DNA of 26,503 nucleotides from Trichomonas tenax (GCA_023091735.1 JALKBU010000735.1:1-26503); one strand, 5' to 3'. Counted from the first letter of the stretch, positions 18,321-26,503 are shown. Made by a program: numbers and translations. Notes: generated from the sequence alone by a model not told the origin.

Positions 18321-18737
18321 ATGCAAAGTTTCGAAATCAATGCTGTAGGATATGTTAAATCCGATTGTAAAGAAATGAGAGAGGTTCCATTGAACAGCAA
18401 GGACGATATTTTGGGTGGAGTTATCGAAATTCTGCCTGAATACGCTGATTGTTTAATCGGACTTGAACAGAATAAATACATTTGGGTATTTTCATGGTTG
18501 CATCTTGCTGATAGGTCCATACAGCAGGTTCAGCCGGTTCACAGGAAACATTTACCTCCAAGAGGTGTATTCGCAACTTGTTCTCCTGTTCGTCCTAATC
18601 CTATTGGAAAGTCCTTCATGAAAATTATTAAGATTGAAGGATTAAAGCTTTATGTCAAAGGTTTAGATTTAATTGATGGAACTCCGATCTTTGATATCAA
18701 AGCCTTCGATAAGGATTCTGATCAACCATCAATCTGA
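18321..18737 (+). CDS. trmO: TrmO/TsaA-like tRNA (m6t6A37) methyltransferase
   Basis: An intact 138-aa protein spanning the whole single-domain TrmO (UPF0066/TsaA, also called VirR-like) fold. Landmarks are the N-terminal GYVKSD (residues 10-15), HRKHLPPRGVFATCSPVRPNPIG (74-96) with the family signature RPNPIG at 91-96, and LDLIDGTPIFDIK (115-127). The family uses S-adenosylmethionine to N6-methylate t6A37 next to the anticodon of ANN-decoding tRNAs. The usual FATRSP is FATCSP here (Cys at 87), a notable change close to the active site. The short length matches single-domain archaeal and bacterial forms rather than the longer E. coli or animal proteins, so a transfer origin is plausible but not shown. 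The start is the first ATG after in-frame stops. Confidence 0.9.
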   Translation: MQSFEINAVGYVKSDCKEMREVPLNSKDDILGGVIEILPEYADCLIGLEQNKYIWVFSWLHLADRSIQQVQPVHRKHLPPRGVFATCSPVRPNPIGKSFMKIIKIEGLKLYVKGLDLIDGTPIFDIKAFDKDSDQPSI

Positions 18738-18762
18738 GTTCTTATTTTTCAACTTAGAACTC
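18736..18762. repeat. Small hairpin at the trmO stop codon
   Basis: GAGTTCT (18736-18742, overlapping the TGA stop) pairs with AGAACTC (18756-18762) around a 13-nt loop. It may structure the mRNA 3' end. A TAAA-type signal at the stop is absent in this gene. Confidence 0.45.
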
Positions 18763-19079
18763 AAATAATCACATTTATTGTAAAATATATATTATTTGAA
18801 TGAAATTAAAGATTTTAATGAACAAATGCATCAAAATGATTAAAACTTAGATAATGTTAAATCAATTACATTCTGCAAAAAAGGAAAACATCACATTTTT
18901 ATAAAAATATAAAATCATAATAAATTATTATTGCACCAAATCCTTTCATTCATATAAACAATATTTGACATTAGGTAGCCTTACTATTTCAGACCATTGC
19001 AATTAATAAAACTCCAAATTCTAATTTTGATTGATGAAATGCGTGAATATTCAAACTCTAATAATTAAAATGTATTAAT
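18763..19079. other. AT-rich spacer
   Basis: No open frame or structure supported. Confidence 0.35.
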
Positions 19080-19690
19080 TCAAAATTCATAAACAGACTG
19101 AATCATTACCCAACTTGATACCATTCTCATTTCAGAATATTTTCGCTCATTCAATGATTCATGAACTTTCGGTTTGATTATTGCTGCCCAAAGTCTACTT
19201 TGATGTACCGCTGACAAAGAAGGAGCTGATGGAATGCCAGTGCTTTTATAGCCCGACCCTCCAGAGCACAATATTCCTATGGAATAAAACCATGTTTGAA
19301 TTCCTGGTTGACCTTTTATGGAAAAGGAATTGTTGTTGTAACTAATCCTCCCCAATTTGAATCCGGAGCCTCTGTAATGTAATCGAGAAACCCCTTTGCC
19401 TTGGTCACTTCTGAGATTTCAATATCTTCTGTTGGAGGCAATGATTGTCTCCATATGTTAATTCTATTTAATGATGGATATTTTAAAAGAAAATAGCGAT
19501 AAACATCAGGAAATAGATAAATTGATTCGTTCAGCCTACTTAATATAGAAAACTTGCATTCCATATTAATGTTTAAAACCTCCGAACCTCCATTGAGACA
19601 TTGACATGATGAAGAATGATTGTGTTCAAAAACTAATTGATCTGATAGATCCTCAAAATCAGTGAATGTAGTGTCATTATTATAGTACAT
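19080..19690 (-). pseudogene. WGGL-domain family, copy A (frameshifted)
   Basis: The frame from ATG 19690 encodes the N-terminal two thirds, with FEHNHSSSCQCLNGG, YRYFLLKYPSLNRINIW and SNWGGLVTTTIPFP, then hits a stop at 19316-19318. The remainder (QPGIQTWFYSIGILCSGG to SRLWAAI) continues in another frame down to 19080. Compared with intact copy C, about seven residues (the GQGINSY region) are missing at the junction, so a deletion of around 20 bases caused the break. The in-frame sequence upstream of 19690 reads hydrophobic (LLFFVFW) but has no ATG, which may be a vestige of a lost signal or anchor segment. Confidence 0.75.
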
Positions 19691-20840
19691 ATTGGTGATA
19701 TTCGTTTCTCTTGATTCCTTCCAGAAGACGAAAAATAATAAGCTCGACTTTGGAAATACTTAACCTTATCTGAGAAAAGTAACATCTTTTCACTGAATAG
19801 TGGTTAATGAAAATTAATGTGAAATATTTATTACCAATCACTTGCCACCAGAAATATCAATTTTAAAGAACAAAGTCGATACAACAAATTTCCTTATTGA
19901 AAAGTAACTTTAACCTTCCTTAACCTTGTGCAAAATTAGCTGTTTTGAGACGCTTTACAGGCGTGCCTTCCTTAATCTAGGGATGTCCGAAAAGTTAACT
20001 TTTCGGGGCGAGTTGCCCGAAAAAAACACGTATTATTTCGGGCTCTGCCTGAACTAAAAATATCAGAGTCTGCTGATTTATAATGGGGATAAGTTTTCCC
20101 CTTTTAAGAAACAAACTCCCATTTTTGTTCATTGTTTAACCCCTTTTTAGTTGTTTCAACCCCTTTAAATACGCATTTCCCCAACAAAAAAATTGATCCC
20201 CTAACTTTGCGATTTTCTGCGCGGTTTTCGAAACAATCCGTTTTTTGGGTTCTCAATTTTTGAATGGTTTTGAGAGACCCGAAAATCAAAAAAACCTCAG
20301 AGAAAACGTTTAAAATTATTTTTAATGGGAATTGTCTTTCCTCATTTAAGCACAAATGTGATAGATATCAAATACCTTCTTATAGGATAAGCTATTTTTT
20401 AAAATATCGCAATTTGGTAATTAGATCCTCATTTTACTTGTGTTCATCTGCAATAGTAAGACCTATCATACAGTAAGTATTTCAAGACAAAACAAGGGCT
20501 TTTTGAGGAAAAAAAAAATTTAATATTCATATATTCCAATGCACTTCCCTTCTCTTCAGTTCCATTCACTTTGCAGACCTTATGCAGAACGAATTTAAAT
20601 CATAATACCATGGATCCAAATGGACCCGTCACTTTTTGTTTTCGAACCTTAAAGAGTTTTTTCCTCATCCTCGAAAAGTTTACATCAATAACGTATATTT
20701 TCGAACATTTTTACTTAACCTTATGTTAAATTTTCGAAAAGCTTCAAAAAAGAATTAATTTTGAATTGATTATAATCGTATGTCCTATTATGGATTTTAA
20801 TACATTGATCTAAAATAGGATTGTTTTCATTGAAAATAAA
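19691..20840. other. Spacer between family copies A and B
   Basis: Contains a 20-bp perfect palindrome (19987-20006) within a GC-richer patch at about 19970-20060, and opposing open frames at 20104-20355 (-) and 20264-20476 (+) with no recognised domain. The patch may be a small inserted repeat; no TIRs were found. Confidence 0.35.
19987..20006. repeat. 20-bp perfect palindrome
   Basis: CCGAAAAG-TTAA-CTTTTCGG is self-complementary over its whole length. A nearby CCCGAAAAAA (20027-20036) partly repeats an arm. It could be a protein-binding site or a repeat core. Confidence 0.5.
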
Positions 20841-21310
20841 TTAAAATGATATTACATTATGAGAGATCTTTTTCTTTATCGCTGTCCATAGTCTTACACA
20901 ATTTACTGGAATTTCTCTATCTTTATAGTCAGTTCCTCCCGAGCATAGCATTCCAATTGAGTAAAACCATGTGTCAGCACCTGGATGTCCATCAATGTAT
21001 GATTTAATTCCTTCTCCGGCAACTTCAGTGATATTGCTTTTGATTCCTGTGGATTTAAAGACACTAGAGACTTCATTTTCTAAATGAGGAGGACGAAGTT
21101 GATTTAAGGATGGATATTCCAAAAGATAATATCGATAGCCATCATTCATCAAATAGATGGGACCATTAAGTTTATTGGTTATAGAGTATTTTAACTATTA
21201 AAGCACTTACATGATCTTGAATGATCATGCTCGAAAGCTAATTCATATGTAACACAATATTCAATGGTGTAAGTTGATACATCAATTAAATATAAATTTT
21301 CAACTTTTAT
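20841..21310 (-). pseudogene. WGGL-domain family, copy B (several breaks)
   Basis: Family sequence can be read from about 21310 (KVENLYLID, aligning with the N-terminus of copy C), but the ATG is lost (TGA in its place). The frame breaks after FEHDHSRSCKCFN, and the second half runs from 21183 in another frame (YRYYLLEYPSLNQ ... DTWFYSIGMLCSGG ... VRLWTAI) to a stop at 20841. The RINTW segment and the WGGL block have been deleted. It lies only about 20 bases downstream of the stop of intact copy C in the same orientation, a tandem duplicate. Confidence 0.75.
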
Positions 21311-21330
21311 TCATACATTCGTGAAAGCCT

Positions 21331-21975
21331 TCACTTTGATGCCATATTGATAAAAACATAAAAGAAATAAAAATTACAGCTGCACATAATTTTATCATTA
21401 ATATCAATCAAGGTTTTGTTGTTTGGCAACTTGGTTACTGCAGACCACAGACGTACGCGATTAGTAGCACAACTAGAATTAACTGGCATTCCTGCATAAG
21501 CATTAACTCCTGAACACAATATCCCAACGCCATAATACCAAAGGCTACCGCCTGGCTCACCATTTAAGTATGAATTAATTCCTTGACCAGGGAATGGTAT
21601 TGTTGTTTTCACTAACCCGCCCCAGAATGAATCAGGAAGTTCAGTTATACCGGGATTGAAATTTGTAGCTTTAAAAACACCAGCAACTTCCAAATCATCA
21701 ATAGGAGATTTAGATTGACTCCATGTGTTCATTCTGTTGATGTTTGGATACTCTAAAATATAATATCGCAACCCGTTTGGAAATAAATAATCGTTATTTC
21801 GAGATTTCTTCAAATCCGAATATTTACATGGAATATTTATTTCTTCGACATCAGTTGCACCACTAAAGCATTCGCATGATGAAGAATAATTATGTTCAAA
21901 GATTAGTTGATAGTTTAAATTGTTGAAATTTGTGAATGCATAACCATTAATGTGATACACATTTTCTATTTTCAT
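21331..21975 (-). CDS. WGGL-domain family, intact copy C, 214 aa
   Basis: This is the only uninterrupted member. Order of conserved blocks: FEHNYSSSCECF (residues 26-37, C34 and C36), INIPCKYS (46-53, C50), YYILEYPNINRMNTW (71-85), WGGLVKTTIPFPGQG (118-132), LWYYGVGILCSG (145-156, C154) and NRVRLWSAVTK (172-182). The tail is variable and ends with an aromatic, Cys-containing stretch (CSCNFYFFYVF). No signal peptide is seen. The alternating Tyr/Trp/Gly pattern suggests a beta-rich domain. From memory it loosely resembles a domain in secreted cnidarian proteins with an EYP...N.W...WGGL...WFY.IG pattern, but I cannot verify that and assign no function. It is flanked by broken paralogues on both sides. 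Confidence 0.75.
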   Translation of the reverse strand: MKIENVYHINGYAFTNFNNLNYQLIFEHNYSSSCECFSGATDVEEINIPCKYSDLKKSRNNDYLFPNGLRYYILEYPNINRMNTWSQSKSPIDDLEVAGVFKATNFNPGITELPDSFWGGLVKTTIPFPGQGINSYLNGEPGGSLWYYGVGILCSGVNAYAGMPVNSSCATNRVRLWSAVTKLPNNKTLIDINDKIMCSCNFYFFYVFINMASK

Positions 21976-22155
21976 TATTCATTTCTATATTATTACATGT
22001 GATCTTCATTTAAAATGCAAACATTATGCATTCATCAAGAACATGTTAAATGAAAAGTGCCAAAAAGTTTGAAGGTTATATAAATATATTTATGAAATGC
22101 TGCAATTCTATAAGATACTACAACTTAGTTTTTTATTGAAGTTGTAATAGTGCCA

Positions 22156-22692
22156 TGTTCTATATGGGGTTCCGGAAAGAAAAGTGAGATGAGGATCACT
22201 TTTCACACAAAACATGATCGGCCGCCATAGAAAAATTGAAACAAACAAATTAATATATTGTACTATATATGTAAATTATAATTTCGAAGAAAAAATAACT
22301 TTTGAAGTTTTCTATATATTTCTCTAAAGGAGGGTGGCTTTTGAATCATAAAAAAATGAAAGTTACTATGTTACTTATATTCCTTTATTAAAAATGTAAA
22401 AAATATGAAAAAAAAAGAAAAGATCTTGAAAATCTCAAGTATCTTAGAGTAATTTCTCTGCATTTTAACGGCAGATGCAAAGAATACCTGCTTCTTACTG
22501 GTTTGATGCTGCTAAAAAGCAGAGAAATCGCTAAAAGATACGCAAATCTTGATGTTTTTTTTTTTAAAAAAATAAGTTGACTTTTCATTGGTCAAACCCC
22601 TTTTTTGCACTTTTCATTGGTCTTGTATGAATTAATATTTTTGACAAAGGAATGAAAAGTGCAAAGAAAGTTCCGGAACCCCATATAGAACA
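22156..22692. mobile_element. 537-bp MITE with 22-bp TIRs and 4-bp TSD
   Basis: The ends TGTTCTATATGGGG... (22156-22177) and its reverse complement (22671-22692) match over 22 bp. GCCA lies directly outside both ends (22152-22155 and 22693-22696), a four-base target duplication. There is no coding capacity. The interior has a long imperfect hairpin (22425-22556) and repeated CTTTTCATTGGTC words (near 22582 and 22610); TTTGCACTTTTCATT also pairs with AATGAAAAGTGCAAA near 22652. TGT...ACA ends with a four-base duplication are seen in Ginger-type elements, but the superfamily cannot be set without an autonomous relative. It lies between family copies C and D. Confidence 0.85.
22425..22556. repeat. 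Long imperfect hairpin inside the MITE
   Basis: The two halves pair over about 45-50 bp with short bulges. The best block is ATTTCTCTGC (22451-22460) with its complement at 22520-22529, continuing into GTATCTT pairing outward and GCA..TGC pairing inward, leaving a loop of about 20 nt. It is comparable in size to the hairpins at 11-13.7 kb, so some of those might also have come from mobile DNA. Confidence 0.6.
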
Positions 22693-22988
22693 GCCAAATT
22701 AATATAAATATCCATGCACCCAGATTTGAGACAATTTGGCCTAAAAATCATTTAAAAATGAGTTAAACAGTAAATCTAAAAGCAAATATTGTTTGTAAAT
22801 CAAAGGTGCTATATGCTAAAATAGCACTAATTGCTATCAAGAATTGTGTGATAATATATTATACAAAAACATATTATTATTCCTCACAATAGCAATAGCT
22901 GACAATGTTTATATATCAAATATATCTTTTAAAAATTCATTGTAATTTTGGTAGACAATTCAAGAGAAACTATCAAATACTATAGGGA
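22693..22988. other. Spacer with small inverted repeats
   Basis: Contains GTGCTAT/ATAGCAC near 22806-22827 and ATTGCTAT/ATAGCAAT near 22829-22907, both short and AT-rich. No gene. Confidence 0.35.
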
Positions 22989-23455
22989 TCATGATCCATG
23001 TAATTGATTGAGCATATTGATATAATTCTGTCTCATATACTGACATATTACTAATGCGATATTTGTCGCGGTCCATAATCTTATAAGATTTGTTGCTGAA
23101 GATGCTGCTGGAATCCCAATATCTTTATGGTCAGTTTTCCCAGAGCCCAGCATTCCAATTGAATAGAACCACTCGGAAACTCCAGGAGTTAATTCCTTCA
23201 CTGGAATATGGAATAGTTGACTTAACTAAACCTCTTCAATTAGAACTAGCAACTTCAGTGATATTACTTTTAAATCCTGTGGTTGTATAAACACCGGAAA
23301 CTTCATTGTCTAAATGAGTAGGACGAAGTTGACACCATGTATTGATTTGATTTAAGGATGGATATTCTAATAGAAAATATCGATATCCATCATTCATCAA
23401 ATAGATGGAATCATTAAGTTTATTTATTATAAAGTATTTACAAAAACCTTATTAG
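22989..23455 (-). pseudogene. WGGL-domain family, copy D (5'-truncated, stop, frameshift)
   Basis: The homology begins abruptly at about 23445-23455 with CKYFIINKLNDSIY, so the N-terminal third is missing. It then reads YRYFLLEYPSLNQINTWCQ and GFKSNITEVASSN. A TGA follows where the other copies have the W of WGGL, and the frame changes after IPYSSEGINSW. The C-terminal half (VSEWFYSIGMLGSGK ... LIRLWTA) is in another frame ending at 22989. It is closer to copy B than to A or C (shared NDGYRY, KSNITEVA), suggesting B and D come from the same duplication. Confidence 0.75.
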
Positions 23456-23636
23456 AGAATTTTATCGCTTTTCCTCTAATTACACAGGGGTTATATTAAT
23501 TATCGAGGGAAAATATGTGGTAATATGAGGGAGGAATTGTTATAAAGGGTGTTACATGAGGTGGATTTTTATAATTTCCGGGTCAAACGGCATTATAAAG
23601 GGTCCTTAGGTTGCTCCTTCCGCGCGATCCTTAAAA

Positions 23637-24349
23637 ATGTTGAATTTGCGCGTAGCCAAAAAGTGCTTAATTCGCACATCCATACTTAATGCTGTTTCTC
23701 TCACAAAATATCCAAAGCTGATTAAAATTCCAAAGTTCGTTCTAAACAACAAAATAACATATGTTGTAGTTGAAATTAGATCCAAGTCGTTTCACAATTG
23801 TCAAGATATAACACAAGTTTGTATTCCTGCAACAGTTGAAATCATTCAAGACTATGCATTCTATCGATGCTGACGAATAATAAGTCTAACATTTGAAAAA
23901 CATTGTAGACTAAAGACTATTAGAACTCATGCTTTCTATGATTTTCTGGTGACATGCTCACATATATTTATTTTAGAGCTTTCGATTTTAATGTTGCTCT
24001 TAAAAGTGTAATAATTCCTTCGGGTATGAAGTTTATTGATAATTGGGCATTCCATGGATGCAGGTCTTTAAACGAATTTATAATGTTTGGAAGCTCTGCA
24101 ATTGCAAAAGATATTTTTGGAAAGGAATCCAAAAGTGATCAAACTCGTTTGAATGTATCGAAAGTTACTCCTTTTTACCCTTCAAACATCATTAGACCAC
24201 ATGATTTTATTATAATTGACGATTCATTAAACATTACAGTGGTAGAGAGTTATCAAGAATTCAAGTTTTCAGATCTTCAAAAAACTTGTCAATATGATAT
24301 TTTCAAATATAAATATTCTCTCATATTTGCTGTATTAATAGTGTTATAA
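23637..24349 (+). pseudogene. Broken BspA-like leucine-rich repeat gene
   Basis: ATG 23637 opens a frame with a BspA/TpLRR (LRR_5) unit, VEIRSKSFHNCQDITQVCIP then VEIIQDYAFYRC, stopped by TGA at 23871-23873. The repeat pattern continues past the stop (LKTIRTHAFYDF) and shifts frame near 23940-23960 into LKSVIIPSGMKFIDNWAF, CRSLNEFIMF and a C-terminal segment ending in the hydrophobic YSLIFAVLIVL. That end resembles the membrane anchor of trichomonad BspA surface proteins. One stop plus one frameshift indicate a pseudogene. Intact relatives are surface proteins linked to adhesion. Confidence 0.75.
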
Positions 24350-24402
24350 GCAAAAATGCAAAATAATATTAAATGTTTAATAATCAAGCTATTCTTATAC
24401 TA

Positions 24403-24606
24403 CTAAGCTATATAACATATATCTTGAGATTCCATCAGTTGATTGATGTGAGGGAGCTCATTTTTACGATATTGTATTTGGTTTCGAGTTTCTGGTGGAA
24501 GAACGCTGACTAACTCGCGCAGAGAAGCACACAGATGCTTGTTTTGATCTTCTAACTGGTAAATCCTTGATTTAAGTTGATCGATTTCTTCTTGAATATT
24601 CTGCAT
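24403..24606 (-). CDS. 67-aa leucine-zipper/TSC22-box-like protein
   Basis: Intact ATG to TAG. Residues 4-35 form an amphipathic coiled coil with heptad Ile/Leu (IQEEIDQLKSRIYQLEDQN), followed by a Pro (PPETRNQIQ). The layout REEV..LK..I..L...N..L ... P..RNQIQ resembles the TSC22/DIP/Bun box (leucine zipper followed by a short Pro-containing tail), a dimerising transcription cofactor. Without a search this is only a resemblance; any short coiled-coil protein would look similar. No TCAYW Inr precedes it; the nearest TCA is TCAAT, 14 nt upstream. Confidence 0.55.
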   Translation of the reverse strand: MQNIQEEIDQLKSRIYQLEDQNKHLCASLRELVSVLPPETRNQIQYRKNELPHINQLMESQDICYIA

Positions 24607-24973
24607 TTATTTTATTGAACCTGAGTAGGCAGTTTTTTACTTCTCAATTTCGTCTATTGATTTCAAATGAATCTCTAACAAGCAACATGATATGGTATAT
24701 GAAATTTGTATTGAAAACAAGGAGATTTGAATATATATTAAAACTTGTTACATTGATCGATAAATTGTAATCACTAATATCAGGGAAGTATTTATTCCAT
24801 ATCTTACATCCGCACCTCTGAGTTTGTATTGTCAATTATAGAGAAACAAATTTATTGAGATCTTTATTTGCATGTCAACAAGCCAAAGTGTAAAGTGTCA
24901 GATTGTCAGATTTGAAAAATTTAAATCTTTCCTTCATTATATTAATTCATATAGTAATACAAAAAAATGTATT
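24607..24973. other. AT-rich spacer before the tRNA-like gene
   Basis: A 63-aa minus frame (24644-24835) has no supporting signal. Nothing else is seen. Confidence 0.35.
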
Positions 24974-25045
24974 TCCAACATCGTTCATCGGTTAGGATAA
25001 GCGGTTCTCATTCGCTGGAGCGGGGTTGGACTCCCCGTGTCAGAA
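24974..25045 (+). tRNA. tRNA-Glu(CTC)-like gene, possibly a pseudogene
   Basis: A 72-nt cloverleaf can be drawn: acceptor 24974-24980 with 25038-25044; D-arm GTTC/GGAT with G18G19; anticodon stem AGCGG/TCGCT with loop TTCTCAT and anticodon CTC (25007-25009), giving Glu; a four-base variable region; T-stem CGGGG/CCCCG with loop TTGGACT. A six-T Pol III terminator follows at 25051-25056. There are three irregularities: acceptor pairs 3:70 and 4:69 are C:A mismatches, and T-loop position 56 is G instead of the near-invariant C, which also weakens the B box. It is probably a decaying copy or a tRNA-derived repeat, though C:A mismatches could in principle be edited. Confidence 0.65.
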
Positions 25046-25050
25046 TATTA

Positions 25051-25056
25051 TTTTTT
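25051..25056 (+). terminator. Pol III T-run
   Basis: Six consecutive T residues, five bases after the tRNA-like discriminator base, followed by C and five more T. Confidence 0.5.
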
Positions 25057-25251
25057 CTTTTTCGTTATTCTCTCTTCTCTAACAACTATATTTCAACATT
25101 TTATTCTCATATAATTAATACTTGGCATATAGTGTTATATGCTTAACCATATTACCAAATAAAATGCAAAAATGTAGCAAATATTGTATTTATGCATAAA
25201 TAGAGCACAATTTTTATATATAGAAACAATTTCATAATCATTGATAATGAT

Positions 25252-25470
25252 CTACCATAGATATTCTTCAATTAAGTATTCATAAGAATCAGCTTCAAGA
25301 AAATGATAAGATTTTTTGACTTTATCTGGATTCGTTTTAGAATCATCATAACATTGTAACTTGTATTCCGCCTGAGGATAATATGGAGCAAGTTCTTTTT
25401 GAATCTCATTATATGTATTCGTAATCAATTCTTCTTGAAGTGAATAAATTGCTGAACGGAATTTCATCAT
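25252..25470 (-). CDS. Unrecognised 72-aa protein
   Basis: ATG to TAG, beginning MMKFRSAIYSLQEELI and ending YEYLIEEYLW. It is rich in Tyr, Glu and Lys, with a probable helix at residues 5-26, and has protein-like codon use compared with the flanks. No signal peptide, membrane segment or known motif, and no Inr. It may be a real small gene or the 3' part of a lost one. Confidence 0.4.
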   Translation of the reverse strand: MMKFRSAIYSLQEELITNTYNEIQKELAPYYPQAEYKLQCYDDSKTNPDKVKKSYHFLEADSYEYLIEEYLW

Positions 25471-25521
25471 TAATAAATAATATTTGTTCGACTGGTTATA
25501 TAAAACGATTGCAGAAACTGA

Positions 25522-25620
25522 TGTGCGAAAAATGATATTATCGGAAATTGAGAGAACCCATTGAAAAATTAGGTGAGATGTTTAGAAATTATTTGGTCAT
25601 CCAGTATCATTTTTCGCATA
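25522..25620. repeat. Hairpin-forming inverted repeat H9
   Basis: 25522-25537 pairs with 25605-25620 over 16 positions with one G:U (TGCGAAAAATGATA block perfect). The loop is 67 nt and may contain weak internal pairing. The long loop makes it less convincing than the array hairpins. Confidence 0.45.
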
Positions 25621-25732
25621 TTTGAATTTTTAGCCTCGTGTGTTGGAAGGAAAAATCGCGAACAAGGTTGGCGATCAACATAAAACTATGGTCCATATCT
25701 CTGTACATGAAAGAATGAAAAATACCTAAAAT

Positions 25733-26157
25733 TCAGAGAATAACTAATATCGTCGTGCCAAACAAAAAATTTTTGGATGCAGAATTATATACCTGAGTAA
25801 AACAGAATTGTTCATGAATATTATGGACAGAAGTAACGCAACAAAAATTTATTACAATTTCGCCAGAAATAAATAGAATTGCTCCACCTTTGTCTTGTTT
25901 GGAATTAAATAAAAACTGTGAATTCTCTAGGACCTTTGTATCTGGATCTGAATCTGTGATAACTATAGAACAGGTATATTACGTGTTGCTTTATAGCTTG
26001 AAATATAATATTTTGATTTAGCTGGAACTTCAACTGGACAGTTCTCAGAATTAATATCTCCAGTTTTTGTGTCACTGAAGAAATTTTGCCACTCAAAGTG
26101 GCATCCTACAATTAAATTTTCAAAAATAGGGTAAAAAATTGTGAAAAAATATGTCAC
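25733..26157 (-). pseudogene. Fragment of a Pmp-like beta-helix surface protein
   Basis: One frame (26157 to 25963) reads IVGCHFEWQNFFSD to YYISSYKATRN. A second frame then takes over with CSIVITDSDPDT and SQFLFNSKQDKGGAILFISGE followed by INFCC, ending at a TGA (25733-25735). The F-x-x-N...GGAI pattern followed by a Cys-rich strand is that of chlamydial-Pmp-like right-handed beta-helix proteins, which are expanded in trichomonads and considered surface or secreted. There is no credible start upstream and a frameshift at about 25965-25985, so this is an internal fragment of a dead gene. The upstream part may lie beyond recognition in 26158-26503. Confidence 0.5.
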
Positions 26158-26503
26158 ATTTTATTTCAATATTTTTGAATAGAAAATAATCGTATATCCC
26201 AAAATTTTTTCGATTCTGGGGCATAAAACATCATATCCATTTTCAAGCGTAGATGAGATAATGGACTTTACAGGAATAAAGTATTTTAACGGAAATAAGT
26301 ACCCTTTTACATGATAAACTCAATTAGGAATGTCATTGGAATTATCGAGTCATATGCTATAAATATATGTAATTATTGGGAAAATTTTTCCTTCTGCGGT
26401 GTAGTCCTGCGACCTTCATAACTTTTTATCTGATCAATATTTTTTCGATTTGAAAGTACTTTCATGTACATATTGATAGTTGTCTATCCAGTGGTATAAG
26501 TGG
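26158..26503. other. Window end, nothing recognised
   Basis: AT-rich, no open frame or repeat supported on either strand. Confidence 0.35.

Noticed and set aside
22388..22588. 66-aa minus-strand frame in the MITE
   Set aside because: It follows from the hairpin arms and A-runs of the element and has no homologous domain.

Overview
The window is nuclear DNA of a eukaryotic protist, most likely a parabasalid of the Trichomonas/Tritrichomonas type. Three things point there: a 25-nt spliceosomal intron with the trichomonad branch/3' splice motif (1079-1103), Inr-like TCAYW start sites a few bases before two ATGs, and broken members of families that are expanded in trichomonads (DUF3447-type ankyrin, BspA-like leucine-rich repeats, Pmp-like beta-helix). 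The DNA is strongly AT-rich, genes are short and mostly intronless, and the stop codon often overlaps a TAAA poly(A) signal. I cannot name the species from sequence alone.

1-9.5 kb, housekeeping-like genes and one pseudogene: a small EF-hand-like gene with one tiny intron (941-1199, +); a TAF11-type TFIID histone-fold gene (1613-2340, -) whose Q/M-rich N-terminus is in a different frame; a broken ankyrin gene (3191-4918, +); an unrecognised 225-aa protein with an Inr (5115-5792, -); and a 550-aa low-complexity acidic protein with a clathrin-box-like motif and FxDxF-type motifs (7788-9440, +).

9.5-17 kb, gene-poor and rich in inverted repeats. An isolated hairpin with a 38-position stem (11176-11265) sits between two short ORFs. 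Six further hairpins with unrelated sequences follow head to tail in under 0.8 kb (12883-13664). They resemble a polycistronic array of miRNA or hairpin-siRNA precursors, and the last one has a decayed inverted duplicate beside it. Next comes a 2.06-kb element with two nearly identical 517-bp terminal inverted repeats (14606-16669) and a gene fragment next to it.

17-26.5 kb: a complete TrmO/TsaA-like tRNA methyltransferase gene (18321-18737, +); a four-copy minus-strand family of an unrecognised WGGL-motif domain, with one intact copy (21331-21975) and three broken ones; a 537-bp MITE with 22-bp TIRs, a GCCA target duplication and an internal hairpin, inserted between two family copies (22156-22692); broken BspA-like and Pmp-like genes; two small ORFs; and a tRNA-Glu(CTC)-like gene with three irregular positions.

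No operon logic is expected here and none is seen. The window reads as a few conserved genes embedded in a decaying surface-protein and transposon landscape. The hairpin array is the most unusual element.
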